Position numbers and translations under genes: made by a program | In this document: positions 44,153 to 52,598 of the stretch, in pieces | Layout of the letters: each line of letters opens with the position of its first letter | Position numbering within the stretch: position 1 is the first letter of the stretch | Source of the DNA: an uncultured Burkholderiales bacterium | Lineage (GTDB): Bacteria > Pseudomonadota > Gammaproteobacteria > Burkholderiales > Burkholderiaceae | Assembly: GCA_946480465.1 (NCBI GenBank) | Contig: CAMLJY010000018.1 | Span: 1-64,000 of the forward strand | Direction of reading: 5' to 3' | DNA: 64,000 nt | Notes under the pieces: generated by a model | The model's database searches: none | The model's input: the letters and a program-made list of their open reading frames with translations, nothing else | Told to the model about the DNA's origin: nothing

Positions 44153-44185
44153 GGGGGCTGGCCGGGCCGTCGGCCCGCCCCCTTT
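44153..44185 (+). terminator. Likely intrinsic terminator of the S8 protease gene
   Basis: GGGGGC (44153-44158) pairs with GCCCCC (44177-44182), with an inner GGGCC-GTC-GGCCC stem (44164-44176), and TTT follows. It lies about 80 bases after the protease stop. Confidence 0.55.
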
Positions 44186-44761
44186 GCGGTCACCGCGCTC
44201 ATCGACGCGGCGCCGTTGAACGCCGCGATGCCCGGGGCGGTGACGCTCTCGCGCTGAGCAAGGCGGTGCCGGGGGTTGCACGCAAGACGTTGCCGCCCGC
44301 GAACCCGCAACAGGCGCGGTTCGGCGGAGGGTAGGCGCGCTTAGGCGCAAGGCAGCAGAAGGGTCATCCCGCCCACGAGAAGCGCCGTCTGGCAGGGCCG
44401 AACCGGCCCGACCGGCTGGTCGAATCGCGGCGGAAGGAATGTGTCCGCGGCCGGTTATGTGGCGCGCGCGACGACGGTCCAGGGCGCTTGCAGCCAACGC
44501 GCGTCAGTCGTCGGGCACCGAGTTCGGGATCGGGTAATGCATTTTTCCGGTTGGCCGCGATATGCCCCGCCGACAAAATATGGCAAATGTGAACACACCA
44601 AGCTTGTCCGGGCACGAGCACTGGTGGCTGCCCTGCCACCGCGGCCTTCGATTTCAAGACGGGTATGACTCGGCCAACGCCGGCGGGCCGCGTGATCGCA
44701 GCGACCCTCAGTGGCTGCTGGGGTATGACCTTGCCCTCGAGGAACGGTCCCGCGCTGGCTC

Positions 44762-44820
44762 GCCAGGCAATCGCGGTAGGGGCCCTCAGCAATGAGGGTC
44801 CCTACCGCGATTGGGCTGGC
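44762..44820. repeat. Long near-perfect hairpin with GCAA loop
   Basis: CAATCGCGGTAGGGGCCCTCA-type left arm (44768-44788) pairs over all 21 positions with 44793-44813, one pair being G-U, around the tetraloop GCAA (44789-44792). Beyond a one-against-two-base bulge, GCCAG (44762-44766) pairs with CTGGC (44816-44820). GCAA is a stable GNRA loop. There is no T-run, so it is not a standard terminator. It sits six bases before the next start codon. Confidence 0.85.
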
Positions 44821-44825
44821 ACGGC

Positions 44826-45152
44826 ATGTACCAGTACGAGATGGGCGGGGCCTATGGCTCGGAGATCGCGCGGCTGGAACAGTGCATGCGCGAGAGCGTG
44901 CAGCGCGCCGCCCGGCTGGAGGCGCTGACGCGCGCGCTGGCCTCGCGGCCGGAAGGCCACCGGCTGGCGCTGGTGCAGCCCAACGACCTGATCTCGAACA
45001 CCCACGGCTACGCGCGTGCCGTGCAGCAATCGATGGACGTGCTGCGCGGTCACCGCCAGCGCATACCGACCGGCATCGCGCTGGTCCTGGTGATCGCGGT
45101 GATCGCGATCTTCGCCGCGCTGCTGTTGCGCCTGGGCGGTGGCCGGTCTTGA
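44826..45152 (+). CDS. Small membrane protein
   Basis: 108 residues. A helical soluble part (YGSEIARLEQCMRESVQRAA; then ALASRPEGHRLALVQPNDLI) is followed by one C-terminal transmembrane helix (GIALVLVIAVIAIFAALLLR) and a basic tail: a tail-anchored layout. The start at 44826 (MYQYEMGG) lies directly after the long hairpin; ATG 44811 inside the hairpin is an alternative. Unrecognised family. Confidence 0.65.
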   Translation: MYQYEMGGAYGSEIARLEQCMRESVQRAARLEALTRALASRPEGHRLALVQPNDLISNTHGYARAVQQSMDVLRGHRQRIPTGIALVLVIAVIAIFAALLLRLGGGRS

Positions 45153-45251
45153 CGGCGCCGCCCGGCCGTAGCGGACCCGCTCGGCCGCGCGGCAAGGCTT
45201 TCGCCATGCCTGCGCTCGCGACGGGATCCGCAGGCGGGATAACGCCGCGCT

Positions 45252-46670
45252 TCAGCGGCTGCCCGGGATCTCGAGGAAGGGCACGCCGAGCTTCACGGCC
45301 ACGGTCATGGCGTTCTTGTCCTTGCCGTCGGCGAATCCGCGCTCGCGCACGCCGGCCAGCTGCAACCAGGCGTCCTTCATGAAGTCCAGCTTCAGTTCGC
45401 CGCCGACGGCGACGATGCGGATCTTCTCGGTCGTGTCGTCGCCCAGGCGCACGCGGCGGTGGCCGAACTCGAGGTAGCCGTGCCAGCTGTCCTTGCCCAG
45501 GCGCGTGCGCAGCGTGCCTTCACTGACGTCCTGGCGGACCAGCAAGGTGGCATCGTCAGGATGGACCGCGCGATCGTCGAGCCGCCGGCTGGCATAGGCC
45601 TGGAGCAGCACGCGCAGGCCGTTGGGGTCGGGGGCGGCCAGCTGCGGCATCAGCGCGGCATGGCCGATCGAGAAGCTCAACCAGGCGGCGCGGGCGTCTG
45701 GCGCGCGGTCCGTGACCGTGCCGGTCTTCGAGTACCAGCTGTGCCCATAGCCCACGTACAGCGCCGGCATGGCCCACAAGGGGCGGGGCGTGGCCTGGGT
45801 GTTCGTCAGCACGTTGCAGGCGGCGAGCGAGGGATCGGCTGGCTTCGGCGTGAGGTCTTTCCCCGGGGGCAGCGGGGGGCGCGGCGCTCGCCGAAGGCAG
45901 TCCGCGGTGAAGTTCCAGTACAGCCCCGGGTCGCCGTCATCGATCAGTCCGACGCGGATGCCCCAGGCGGAGCGCGCGCTGCCTTGCGGGTCCGGCTTGG
46001 TCATCGCCAGCGACAGCATGGTGCGCGCGAGCACGCGAGTGGGGTAGCCCTCCCACCGCAGGTCCGATGCCAACTGGCCCAGCTCGACCCTGGGCGCGTA
46101 GTCGCTGCCGCCACGCAGCCATTCCTTGCCGAACAGCGCGACGGTCGAGACGTCGAAGGCCAGCCCCTCCTTGGCCTTGCCGTCCGCGCCCATGCCACGC
46201 AGCACGGAAGCGCCGAACTCGCGGATCGTGCCGGGCCGCTGCACCTTGTCCGGATTGATGCCCAGGATGGTGAAGGCCGGGCTGGATGGCACCGACAGCT
46301 CGAGCTGCGCCAGGTTGCTGAAGCGATCGAACACGGCCTGCTTGTCGGCCTTCGTGACGGAAGCGGCGGCGGTTGCGGTGGCGGGCGCCGGTGCTGGTGC
46401 TGGTGCTGGTGCTGGCGTTGCGGCACCCGCCGCTGCAACGTCGGCCTGCGGTGTCGGCGCGCCGCGCTGCACCGCGGCCGCGAGATCGGCGGCCGTCAGC
46501 ACGGTGCGGCACGTGGGTACCGTGCCCGGTTGGGAGGTCGTCGGGCAGATGATCAGCTTTCCTTCGCTGATTCGCGGTTCCCATCCGTCCGGGATGCCCG
46601 GCTGCGCTGATGCCGCGCAGGGCAGGGCGGCTGCTGCCACGATCAGCCATGGGGGCGGTGTGGGGCTCAT
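45252..46670 (-). CDS. Exported protein of unknown function, third gene of a three-gene operon
   Basis: 472 residues with a signal peptide (WLIVAAAALPCAASAQ). A short domain (GWEPRISEGKLIICPTTSQP) is followed by an Ala/Pro linker with an APAPAPAPAP run, then a large part with alternating pattern strands (LRVLLQAYASRRLDDRAVHP; LEFGHRRVRLGDDTTEKIRI; MTVAVKLGVPFLEIPGSR). Amphipathic strands and an aromatic-poor end fit a periplasmic or outer-membrane beta structure, but no family is recognised. The start overlaps the preceding stop by four bases. Confidence 0.75.
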   Translation of the reverse strand: MSPTPPPWLIVAAAALPCAASAQPGIPDGWEPRISEGKLIICPTTSQPGTVPTCRTVLTAADLAAAVQRGAPTPQADVAAAGAATPAPAPAPAPAPATATAAASVTKADKQAVFDRFSNLAQLELSVPSSPAFTILGINPDKVQRPGTIREFGASVLRGMGADGKAKEGLAFDVSTVALFGKEWLRGGSDYAPRVELGQLASDLRWEGYPTRVLARTMLSLAMTKPDPQGSARSAWGIRVGLIDDGDPGLYWNFTADCLRRAPRPPLPPGKDLTPKPADPSLAACNVLTNTQATPRPLWAMPALYVGYGHSWYSKTGTVTDRAPDARAAWLSFSIGHAALMPQLAAPDPNGLRVLLQAYASRRLDDRAVHPDDATLLVRQDVSEGTLRTRLGKDSWHGYLEFGHRRVRLGDDTTEKIRIVAVGGELKLDFMKDAWLQLAGVRERGFADGKDKNAMTVAVKLGVPFLEIPGSR

Positions 46671-47122
46671 ACCCGGGCCCCGGCCACCAGCGGCACCATC
46701 TGGGTGGTCGACAGGTCGACGCCGTCGTAGACGATGTCGTCGGCGAACTGACCGGCCGCGATCTGGGCGGAGAACTGGCCCGCCGCGCAGATGTCGCCGT
46801 TGGCGGCGCGTACCTTGGACGTTACGCTGTAGCTGCCCAGGTTGGCGGCGCTGCGCACCGCTTGCACGCTCCACTTCAGGTACGCGGCGTTCGGCGGCAC
46901 CAGGAAGAGCCAGGTGGCCTTGCCGCCGATCTCGGTCGTCAGCGGTGGCCCGAAGCCATCGAAGCCGACGCCCTGCAGCGGTGTGCCGTCGGCGCTGAAG
47001 ACCGCCGCTTGCACGCGCGCGAGCGGTCCGCCGAAGACCTCGACCGCGAGCGAGCCGGTGCTGCCGGCGGGGATCACCGCGCTTCTCTCGAACTTGATGC
47101 GGCCGTCGATGTCGATGGGCAT
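46667..47122 (-). CDS. Hypothetical beta-rich protein, second gene of the operon
   Basis: 151 residues without a signal peptide. Strand-like segments alternate (RIKFERSAVIPAGSTGSLAV; ATWLFLVPPNAAYLKWSVQA; NLGSYSVTSKVRAANGD), suggesting a beta-sandwich. AGGAGG lies 8 bases before ATG 47122. Its stop overlaps the next start (ATGA). Function unknown. Confidence 0.75.
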   Translation of the reverse strand: MPIDIDGRIKFERSAVIPAGSTGSLAVEVFGGPLARVQAAVFSADGTPLQGVGFDGFGPPLTTEIGGKATWLFLVPPNAAYLKWSVQAVRSAANLGSYSVTSKVRAANGDICAAGQFSAQIAAGQFADDIVYDGVDLSTTQMVPLVAGARV

Positions 47123-47191
47123 GGAAACCTCCTCCTGTGAACGTGCCTGGAAGCCAGGCGGGGTGGTGCCGGTTGCAGCGTGGCGGCGGGA

Positions 47192-48376
47192 CTACACCCG
47201 TCGGCCTGACGGGAGCTGGTTCGGCTTGGCCGCGGTCGGCGTGTCCGGCGCCGGGCCTTCCAGCACCTGCTTGCCCCCGGCCTGCGCGATGCCACTGACA
47301 CCCAGCAGGGCCAGCAAGGTGCCGTCGATGGCCGGGTAGGACAGCGTTCGCATCACGTGTTCGGCGACGACTGCCAGCAGCACCATGTTGACGGCCAGGG
47401 CCTGGCTGCGATGGAACTGCTGGGCGCCGTCCCAGCCGGTGACGACGTCGACCAGCAGGTTCTTGGAGGCGAGGAACGGCCGCGGGCCGGCACCGGTGTC
47501 CACCGCAAAGGACGCCAAGGTCGTCGCCGCGCTGACGCCGAGCAGGGCCACCAGCGTCGGCTCCGGGGGCGGCAGCTCGCCCAGCACGATCCACATGAAC
47601 AGGCCCGAGGCCAGGACGACGAACAGCCACAGCCCCGCCTGCAGGCGCGCCAGGCTGAAGGTGGCGCGTACCAGCGACCCCGGCCGCGCATTCGGCGGCG
47701 GACTGGGCAGCTGCTCCACGGGGCGCGCCGGCGCGTCCCGAAACACGTCGGTCTCGAACAGGCACCACAGCAGGAAGCCCGCGAGCAATGCCATCAACGC
47801 CAAGCCCACGAACTCGCGGTTCTCCGTGGTCACGCGGATGTGCGGCCCTCGGTCGTCCGCGGCCGGGGCCGCATCCACCGGCGCGCCGTCCCAGCTCAGC
47901 GCGGCACGCAGCTCGATGGGCACCGACATGTCACGCTGCTGCCGGTACAGGCCGGTCCACAGGGCTTGCGTGGTCTTGTCCACCGGGACCCGGTAGCTGA
48001 TCCGCATGGTCTCCTGCGATGCGGGCTCATCGGTGCGCAGGATGGGTTCCCCGCTTGCGAAGAGCCCGTTGATGTAGAGCCGCGGCTTGAGCGCGTGGCC
48101 GGTGGACTTCGCTGCTTTCCAGGCCGCGCGGGGCACGACGACCGTGACCTGCCCGGGGCCTTCCAAGGTGCCGCGGCGGACGGCGGGCGGAACGACGGCG
48201 CACTCATCGGGCGTTAGCGGAGGTTCTCCTGCCGGCGCCGATGCGGCCCCCGGAGGCACTGCAGCGCCTGCCCAGGCACACAGCACGGGCAGCGGCGGCT
48301 GGGTAGTCGCGACCGCCGCCTGCGGCACCATCCCTGCCGGCAGCAGGGCCAGCACCCAGGCCCGCCATGCCCGCAT
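47192..48376 (-). CDS. Membrane protein, first gene of the three-gene operon
   Basis: 394 residues. Signal peptide (AWRAWVLALLPAGMVPQAAV), a periplasmic domain (VTVVVPRAAWKAAKSTGHAL; LRISYRVPVDKTTQAL-like region), then four predicted transmembrane helices: FVGLALMALLAGFLLWCLF, LWLFVVLASGLFMWIVLGEL, LVALLGVSAATTLASFAV and, at the end, a stretch near MVLLAVVAEHVM with LLALLGVSGIAQA. Unrecognised family. Together with the two following genes it would form an envelope-associated unit. Confidence 0.75.
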   Translation of the reverse strand: MRAWRAWVLALLPAGMVPQAAVATTQPPLPVLCAWAGAAVPPGAASAPAGEPPLTPDECAVVPPAVRRGTLEGPGQVTVVVPRAAWKAAKSTGHALKPRLYINGLFASGEPILRTDEPASQETMRISYRVPVDKTTQALWTGLYRQQRDMSVPIELRAALSWDGAPVDAAPAADDRGPHIRVTTENREFVGLALMALLAGFLLWCLFETDVFRDAPARPVEQLPSPPPNARPGSLVRATFSLARLQAGLWLFVVLASGLFMWIVLGELPPPEPTLVALLGVSAATTLASFAVDTGAGPRPFLASKNLLVDVVTGWDGAQQFHRSQALAVNMVLLAVVAEHVMRTLSYPAIDGTLLALLGVSGIAQAGGKQVLEGPAPDTPTAAKPNQLPSGRRV

Positions 48377-48658
48377 GGCCGAGGTTCTCGCTGAATTGCA
48401 CGTCCGGCGCATCCGATCCTCCCTGCCCGCTGTTGGTCGATGGGCAGGCCATGGTGGCGCGGCCTCTCGCGGCTGGCATCACTGGATATGAGGATGGCGC
48501 CTGGGGCGAGGGCGGCGTGCAGCCCAGGTGGCGCCGAGGTGCTCGAAGGCGCGGTGGCGGGACGCAGGAACGGCCGAAATGACCGGGTGTCCAGCTTGCT
48601 CAGACGGACACCCGGGTGTTCCCCGGTCGTTTCCAGATGCACTCAGAAAGGAGATCAG

Positions 48659-49180
48659 ATGTACGCACAGAACCAGTACCCCGGTCATGACGGCGGGGCG
48701 ATGCACAGGCCCGGTTCGTATTTCGGCGGTGGGCAGTCGGTTCAATCGGCATTCCCCGGACAGGGTGGCTACGGGCAGCAGGGCGGCGCCCAGGGCCGGC
48801 CGGAGTTCGGGGCGGGCCAGGGCATGGGTGGCGCGGCCGGTCCGTACGGCGACCCGTACCGCGGGCCATCGTCCGCGGGCGGCGGTGAATGGGCCGCCGC
48901 GGGCGGTGGCCAGTGGCAGCAGCCGCAGTTCCAGGGCCAGCGCGGCGCGGGGCAGCGCATGGACGTGGCCTTCAACGAGCGCACGATGGACAAGGACTTC
49001 AACCTCGTCAGCGTGCTCTACCACGCGTTGCAGGGCCTGGACACCTGCCAGCGCTACCGGCAGGACGCCCAGCGCGAGGGCAGTCCCGAAGTTGCGCAGT
49101 TCATGGACCAGGTGATGCAGCAACAGCAGCAGATCGCGCAACGCGCGAAGGAGCTGCTGTTCCGGCAGCGGCAGATCTGA
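48659..49180 (+). CDS. Gly/Gln-rich protein with helical C-terminus
   Basis: 173 residues with an excellent ribosome binding site (AAAGGAGAT). The first ~95 are low complexity, rich in Gly, Gln, Tyr and Pro (QSAFPGQGGYGQQGGAQGRP). The rest is ordered: NERTMDKDFNLVSVLYHALQ, YRQDAQREGSPEVAQFMDQV, QQQQIAQRAKELLFRQRQI. A disordered head with a helical bundle tail resembles ferritin-like or small stress-related proteins, but no function is assigned. Confidence 0.75.
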   Translation: MYAQNQYPGHDGGAMHRPGSYFGGGQSVQSAFPGQGGYGQQGGAQGRPEFGAGQGMGGAAGPYGDPYRGPSSAGGGEWAAAGGGQWQQPQFQGQRGAGQRMDVAFNERTMDKDFNLVSVLYHALQGLDTCQRYRQDAQREGSPEVAQFMDQVMQQQQQIAQRAKELLFRQRQI

Positions 49181-49257
49181 GCGCTGCAGACCGCCGCCCG
49201 CCGGGCGCGAAGGCCTCGTGCCCGGTGGGCCGGAGGAGCCGGCGGGAGCGGTGGGCG

Positions 49258-49494
49258 TCAGCGTGGGCCGGGCACGCTGCCTTTCTTGCGGTCGCGGTCG
49301 CCGCTGGCGTGGGCGTCTCGCTCGGCGTGGCGGGCGCGCGTAGCGCTGTCCGTCGCGCCGGCATCGGCGCTGTCGGCCGCGGCGGCGCCGTTGTCCTGCA
49401 GGGTTTCATCGATGCCTTCCTGCTGCTTCACCGCATCGCGCGCTTCGCGCAGCGGTTGGGCGGGGCCGGCGGGGCGGTTGGCGTTGCCTGGCAT
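49258..49494 (-). CDS. Small charged protein, probably disordered
   Basis: 78 residues with CAGGAGATCGCCACC before ATG 49494. The sequence is hydrophilic: PLREARDAVKQQEGIDETLQ, then DSADAGATDSATRARHAERD and ending KKGSVPGPR. It contains no cysteine and few aromatics and looks intrinsically disordered, like small stress-induced proteins of this order. Family not recognised. Confidence 0.55.
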   Translation of the reverse strand: MPGNANRPAGPAQPLREARDAVKQQEGIDETLQDNGAAAADSADAGATDSATRARHAERDAHASGDRDRKKGSVPGPR

Positions 49495-49660
49495 GGTGGC
49501 GATCTCCTGGTGCGGTGGAGGCAAGGCGGTGAGGCAATCTCCGTGCCCCTGGACGGCGCGGCCGGGCCGGCGTTGCGGTGCCGTCGGCTCGGCGACGGGC
49601 CGGCGAAAGGCCCGACGAAGCGCCGACAATCCCGCCCCTGGTCCTTACCGCACCGGCACC

Positions 49661-50026
49661 ATGCCCAAGCCCCTGAACAGCGGCCTCGTCTATTCCACCG
49701 ACAGCGGCCGCATGTGCCCTGACTGCCGCCAGCCCATCGCCGCCTGCGCCTGCCGGAGCCAGGCCCAGGCGGCGCGTCCGCGCGGTGACGGCATCGTGCG
49801 CGTCAGCCGCGAGACCAAGGGGCGGGGCGGCAAGGCGGTCACGGTGATCCGCGGTCTCGATGCGGACCCCGCCGGGCTGGTGGCGTTGGGCAAGCAGCTG
49901 AAGGCCTGCTGCGGCTCCGGTGGCACGGTGAAGGAGGGCGTGGTCGAAGTGCAGGGCGATCATTGCGAGCGCGTCGTCGCCTACCTGCAGCAGGCGGGCT
50001 ATGCCGCGAAGCGCGCGGGCGGCTGA
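49661..50026 (+). CDS. yciH: Translation initiation factor SUI1/YciH homologue
   Basis: 121 residues. After a zinc-like cysteine cluster at the start (MCPDCRQPIAACACR) comes the eIF1/SUI1 fold: VRVSRETKGRGGKAVTVIRG, LVALGKQLKACCGSGGTVKE, VVEVQGDHCERVVAYLQQAG. YciH is thought to affect fidelity of initiation at non-standard start sites. The frame stays open upstream but without homology. Confidence 0.92.
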   Translation: MPKPLNSGLVYSTDSGRMCPDCRQPIAACACRSQAQAARPRGDGIVRVSRETKGRGGKAVTVIRGLDADPAGLVALGKQLKACCGSGGTVKEGVVEVQGDHCERVVAYLQQAGYAAKRAGG

Positions 50027-50251
50027 GGTGGGGGCTGGCGCCGGGCCGCGGGCCAACCCCTACGTGTTGCCACGCAACGGCCGTTGCGGGTTCCGCCGAT
50101 GGCGCCGCCGCAGCCGAATCACCACACTGACCCGTGTCGTGTGTCCTGCGCATGCCGTGGGTGTGCCGTGCGTGTGGCGGGCGGCGCGTTGCTTCGCGTA
50201 TTCCCCGATCGACGCCGACGCGCATCACCGACCTGATGTCGAGAGCCGTTC

Positions 50252-51733
50252 TTGCGCCCTGCCTTGATTGCCTTGCCGTTCGCGCTCCTGCCCCGGCCCC
50301 TCGCCCTTGCCGCGGGGCGGCTGCGCGACGCCGTCGCGTCGCTGCCGCTGCGGACCAAACTGGCGCTGCTGGCGGGCCTGCCGCTGCTGCTGGCACTGGC
50401 GCTGATCGCACTGGTGGTGAAGCAGCAGGAACAGGCGCTGGCGCAGCGTGAGCGCGCGGTGGTGGAGCAGGCCACGATGAAGGCCAAGGAGACCGAGCTG
50501 CGCCACTGCGTGAGCCTGGCGCTGTCGGCGATCCGCCCGCTGTACGCCGAGCGCACCAACGATCCCGCCGCGCGGCGCGAGGCGATCGAGCTGCTGCGCG
50601 CGATGAACTACGGCAGCGACGGCTACTACTTCGTCTACGACATGGCGGGCCGCAACATCATGCACCCGCGCCAGCCCGAGCTGGTGGGCGAGCAGCTGTG
50701 GCACCTGCGCGATGCGAACGGGTTGCCGGTGATCCAGGCGCTCATCCAGGCCTCGCGCCAGCCGGACGGTGGTTTCGTGCGTTATCTCTGGCGCAAGCCT
50801 TCCACCGGCAAGATGACGCCCAAGCTCGGCCACGTCGTGTCGCTGGACCACTGGGGATGGATGCTCGGCACCGGCGTGTACGTGGACGACATCGAGCGGA
50901 CGCTGGAAGAGCTCGACCGGCAGGTGAAGGCCAACGTCACGCAGACGCTGATCTTCATCGCGGTGATCGCCGTGCTGGCCATGGCCGTGCTGGTCACCGC
51001 CGGCGCGGCGCTGAACTGGAGCGAGCACCGGCTGGCTTCGTCCAAGCTGCAGCACCTGGCGCACCAGGTGGTGCGATCGCAGGAAGGCGAACGGGCCCAC
51101 CTGGCGCGCGAGCTGCACGACGGCACCAGCCAGACCTTGGTGTCGGTGAAACTGTTGTTGGAATCGGCGATCGAGCAACTGCGCGCGCGCCCCGGGGCCG
51201 GCCTGCCGGCCATGCTGCCGAAGGCGCTGGACCAGCTGCACACCGTGGCCGCGGAAGTGCGCGGCATCTCGCACCGGCTGCGGCCGGCCATGCTGGACCT
51301 GCTGGGTCTGCCTTCGGCACTGGAACAGCTGGGGCGGGAGTTCGCCAGCCACGGGGGGCTGCAGTTCGCGTTCCGGCTCGAGGGGGATCCGATCGAGCTG
51401 CCCGAGGACGTGAAGACGGTTTACTTCCGTGTCGCGCAGGAGGCGCTGGCCAACATCGCCAAGCATGCGCAGGCGGCGCGCATCTCGCTGGTGCTGTCGT
51501 TCGAGCGCGGCGCGGTGTGCATGCGCATCAGCGACGATGGCCGCGGCTTCGACCTGGCGGCCGTGCGCGCCGACCCGCGGCGCGGCATCGGCCTGCGCAA
51601 CATGCGGGAGCGGCTGGCTTCGCTGGGCGGGGCCTGCGACATCGCCTCGTCCGCCGGCGGCGGCACGCGGGTGTCGGCGCGCCTGCGTCTGGCCGCGCAC
51701 GAACGCTTCCGCGGAAAGGAGTCGAGTCCATGA
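50252..51733 (+). CDS. Cache-domain sensor histidine kinase (NarL/UhpB type)
   Basis: 493 residues. TM1 (LALLAGLPLLLALALIALVV), a periplasmic single Cache domain (LLRAMNYGSDGYYFVYDMAG; MHPRQPELVGEQLW; LDHWGWMLGTGVYVDDIE), TM2 (LIFIAVIAVLAMAVLVTAGA), then a HisKA_3 dimerisation site RAHLARELHDGTSQTLVSVK (H289) and an ATPase with QEALANIAKHAQA, DDGRGFD and GIGLRNMRERLASLGG. The start is TTG 50252; an internal start is possible. Its stop overlaps the response-regulator start (ATGA). Confidence 0.9.
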   Translation: MRPALIALPFALLPRPLALAAGRLRDAVASLPLRTKLALLAGLPLLLALALIALVVKQQEQALAQRERAVVEQATMKAKETELRHCVSLALSAIRPLYAERTNDPAARREAIELLRAMNYGSDGYYFVYDMAGRNIMHPRQPELVGEQLWHLRDANGLPVIQALIQASRQPDGGFVRYLWRKPSTGKMTPKLGHVVSLDHWGWMLGTGVYVDDIERTLEELDRQVKANVTQTLIFIAVIAVLAMAVLVTAGAALNWSEHRLASSKLQHLAHQVVRSQEGERAHLARELHDGTSQTLVSVKLLLESAIEQLRARPGAGLPAMLPKALDQLHTVAAEVRGISHRLRPAMLDLLGLPSALEQLGREFASHGGLQFAFRLEGDPIELPEDVKTVYFRVAQEALANIAKHAQAARISLVLSFERGAVCMRISDDGRGFDLAAVRADPRRGIGLRNMRERLASLGGACDIASSAGGGTRVSARLRLAAHERFRGKESSP

Positions 51734-52377
51734 TGCCCGCTGACCCGCCCAGCGCCATGCCCACGACTGTCCTGATCGTCGACGACCACCCGATGGTCCG
51801 CGACGGCCTGCGGGCGCGCCTGTCCAGCGTGCCGGGCCTGGCCGTGGTGGGCGAGGCGGAGAACGCGGCCGAGGCTTTCGAGCTGGCCGCGCGCTTGCTG
51901 CCGGACATCGTGCTGAGCGACATCGCGATCAAGGGCGGCGGCACCGGCATCGACCTGACCCGCCGCCTGGCCGAGCACCACCCGCGCATCAATGTGCTGA
52001 TCTTCAGCATGCACGACAGCGCCGAGTACGTGCAGCAGGCGATGGCGGCGGGCGCACGGGGTTATGTCGTGAAGGACGCGCCCTCGCAGCAGATCCTGGC
52101 CGCGATCGAGTCGGTCGCGGCCGGGGGCACCTACCTCGCTGCCTCGGTGGCCGAGTTGCTGTTCCGCGCCCGCACCGAAGACCGCAGCCTGTCCCCGCGG
52201 GAAAGCGAGATCCTGGCGTGCCTGGCGCAGGGCCAGTCGAGCAAGCAGATGGCCAGGGCCATGGACATCAGCGTGCGCACCGTCGAGTCGCATCGGCAAA
52301 GCATCAAGCGCAAGTTCAACCTGGCCGGCCAGGCCGAGCTGGTCAGCTTCGCCGTGCGGCGCTTCCGGCAGCCCTGA
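51730..52377 (+). CDS. NarL-family response regulator
   Basis: 215 residues: receiver with VLIVDDHPMVRDGLRARL (D18, D19), phosphorylation aspartate in DIVLSDIAIKGGGTG (D64), the lysine in ARGYVVKDAPSQQ, then a LuxR-type HTH (LSPRESEILACLAQGQSSKQ, MARAMDISVRTVESHRQSIK). Coupled by a four-base overlap to the histidine kinase. The TRAP binding-protein gene follows 221 bases on and is the obvious candidate target or sensory partner. Confidence 0.93.
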   Translation: MMPADPPSAMPTTVLIVDDHPMVRDGLRARLSSVPGLAVVGEAENAAEAFELAARLLPDIVLSDIAIKGGGTGIDLTRRLAEHHPRINVLIFSMHDSAEYVQQAMAAGARGYVVKDAPSQQILAAIESVAAGGTYLAASVAELLFRARTEDRSLSPRESEILACLAQGQSSKQMARAMDISVRTVESHRQSIKRKFNLAGQAELVSFAVRRFRQP

Positions 52378-52598
52378 GCGGGCCTTGCCTTCACGCTGCG
52401 GCCGCGGGCGGAACCGCGTGTCGTGCGGCTGCCGTGCGGAGGCAGCGTGCGCTGACACTGCGTGCACTGATGCCCCTTCGTGATTTTGCGGAGCGTGTGC
52501 CGCAGAGGCCGTTGCGCATTGGCGCGAATACCGGAGACAGATCGAAATGCCGATGCTTGTCCCTGTCCATCCCGGACATTCAACAAAGGAGACAAAGC

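Larger units (their letters stand above)
44075..44825. other. Non-coding stretch with a terminator and a long hairpin
   Basis: About 750 bases between the S8 protease and a small membrane protein. Short open frames exist on both strands (for example the minus-strand 44364-44792 and plus-strand 44562-44795) but none has a ribosome binding site or a recognised family. GC falls around 44540-44600. It contains the terminator at 44153-44182 and the hairpin at 44762-44820. Confidence 0.5.

Noticed and set aside
44364..44795. Open frames on both strands in the gap before the long hairpin
   Set aside because: Neither has a ribosome site, neither resembles a known family, and they overlap each other. 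Could be a fragment of a mobile element, but this cannot be shown from the sequence alone.
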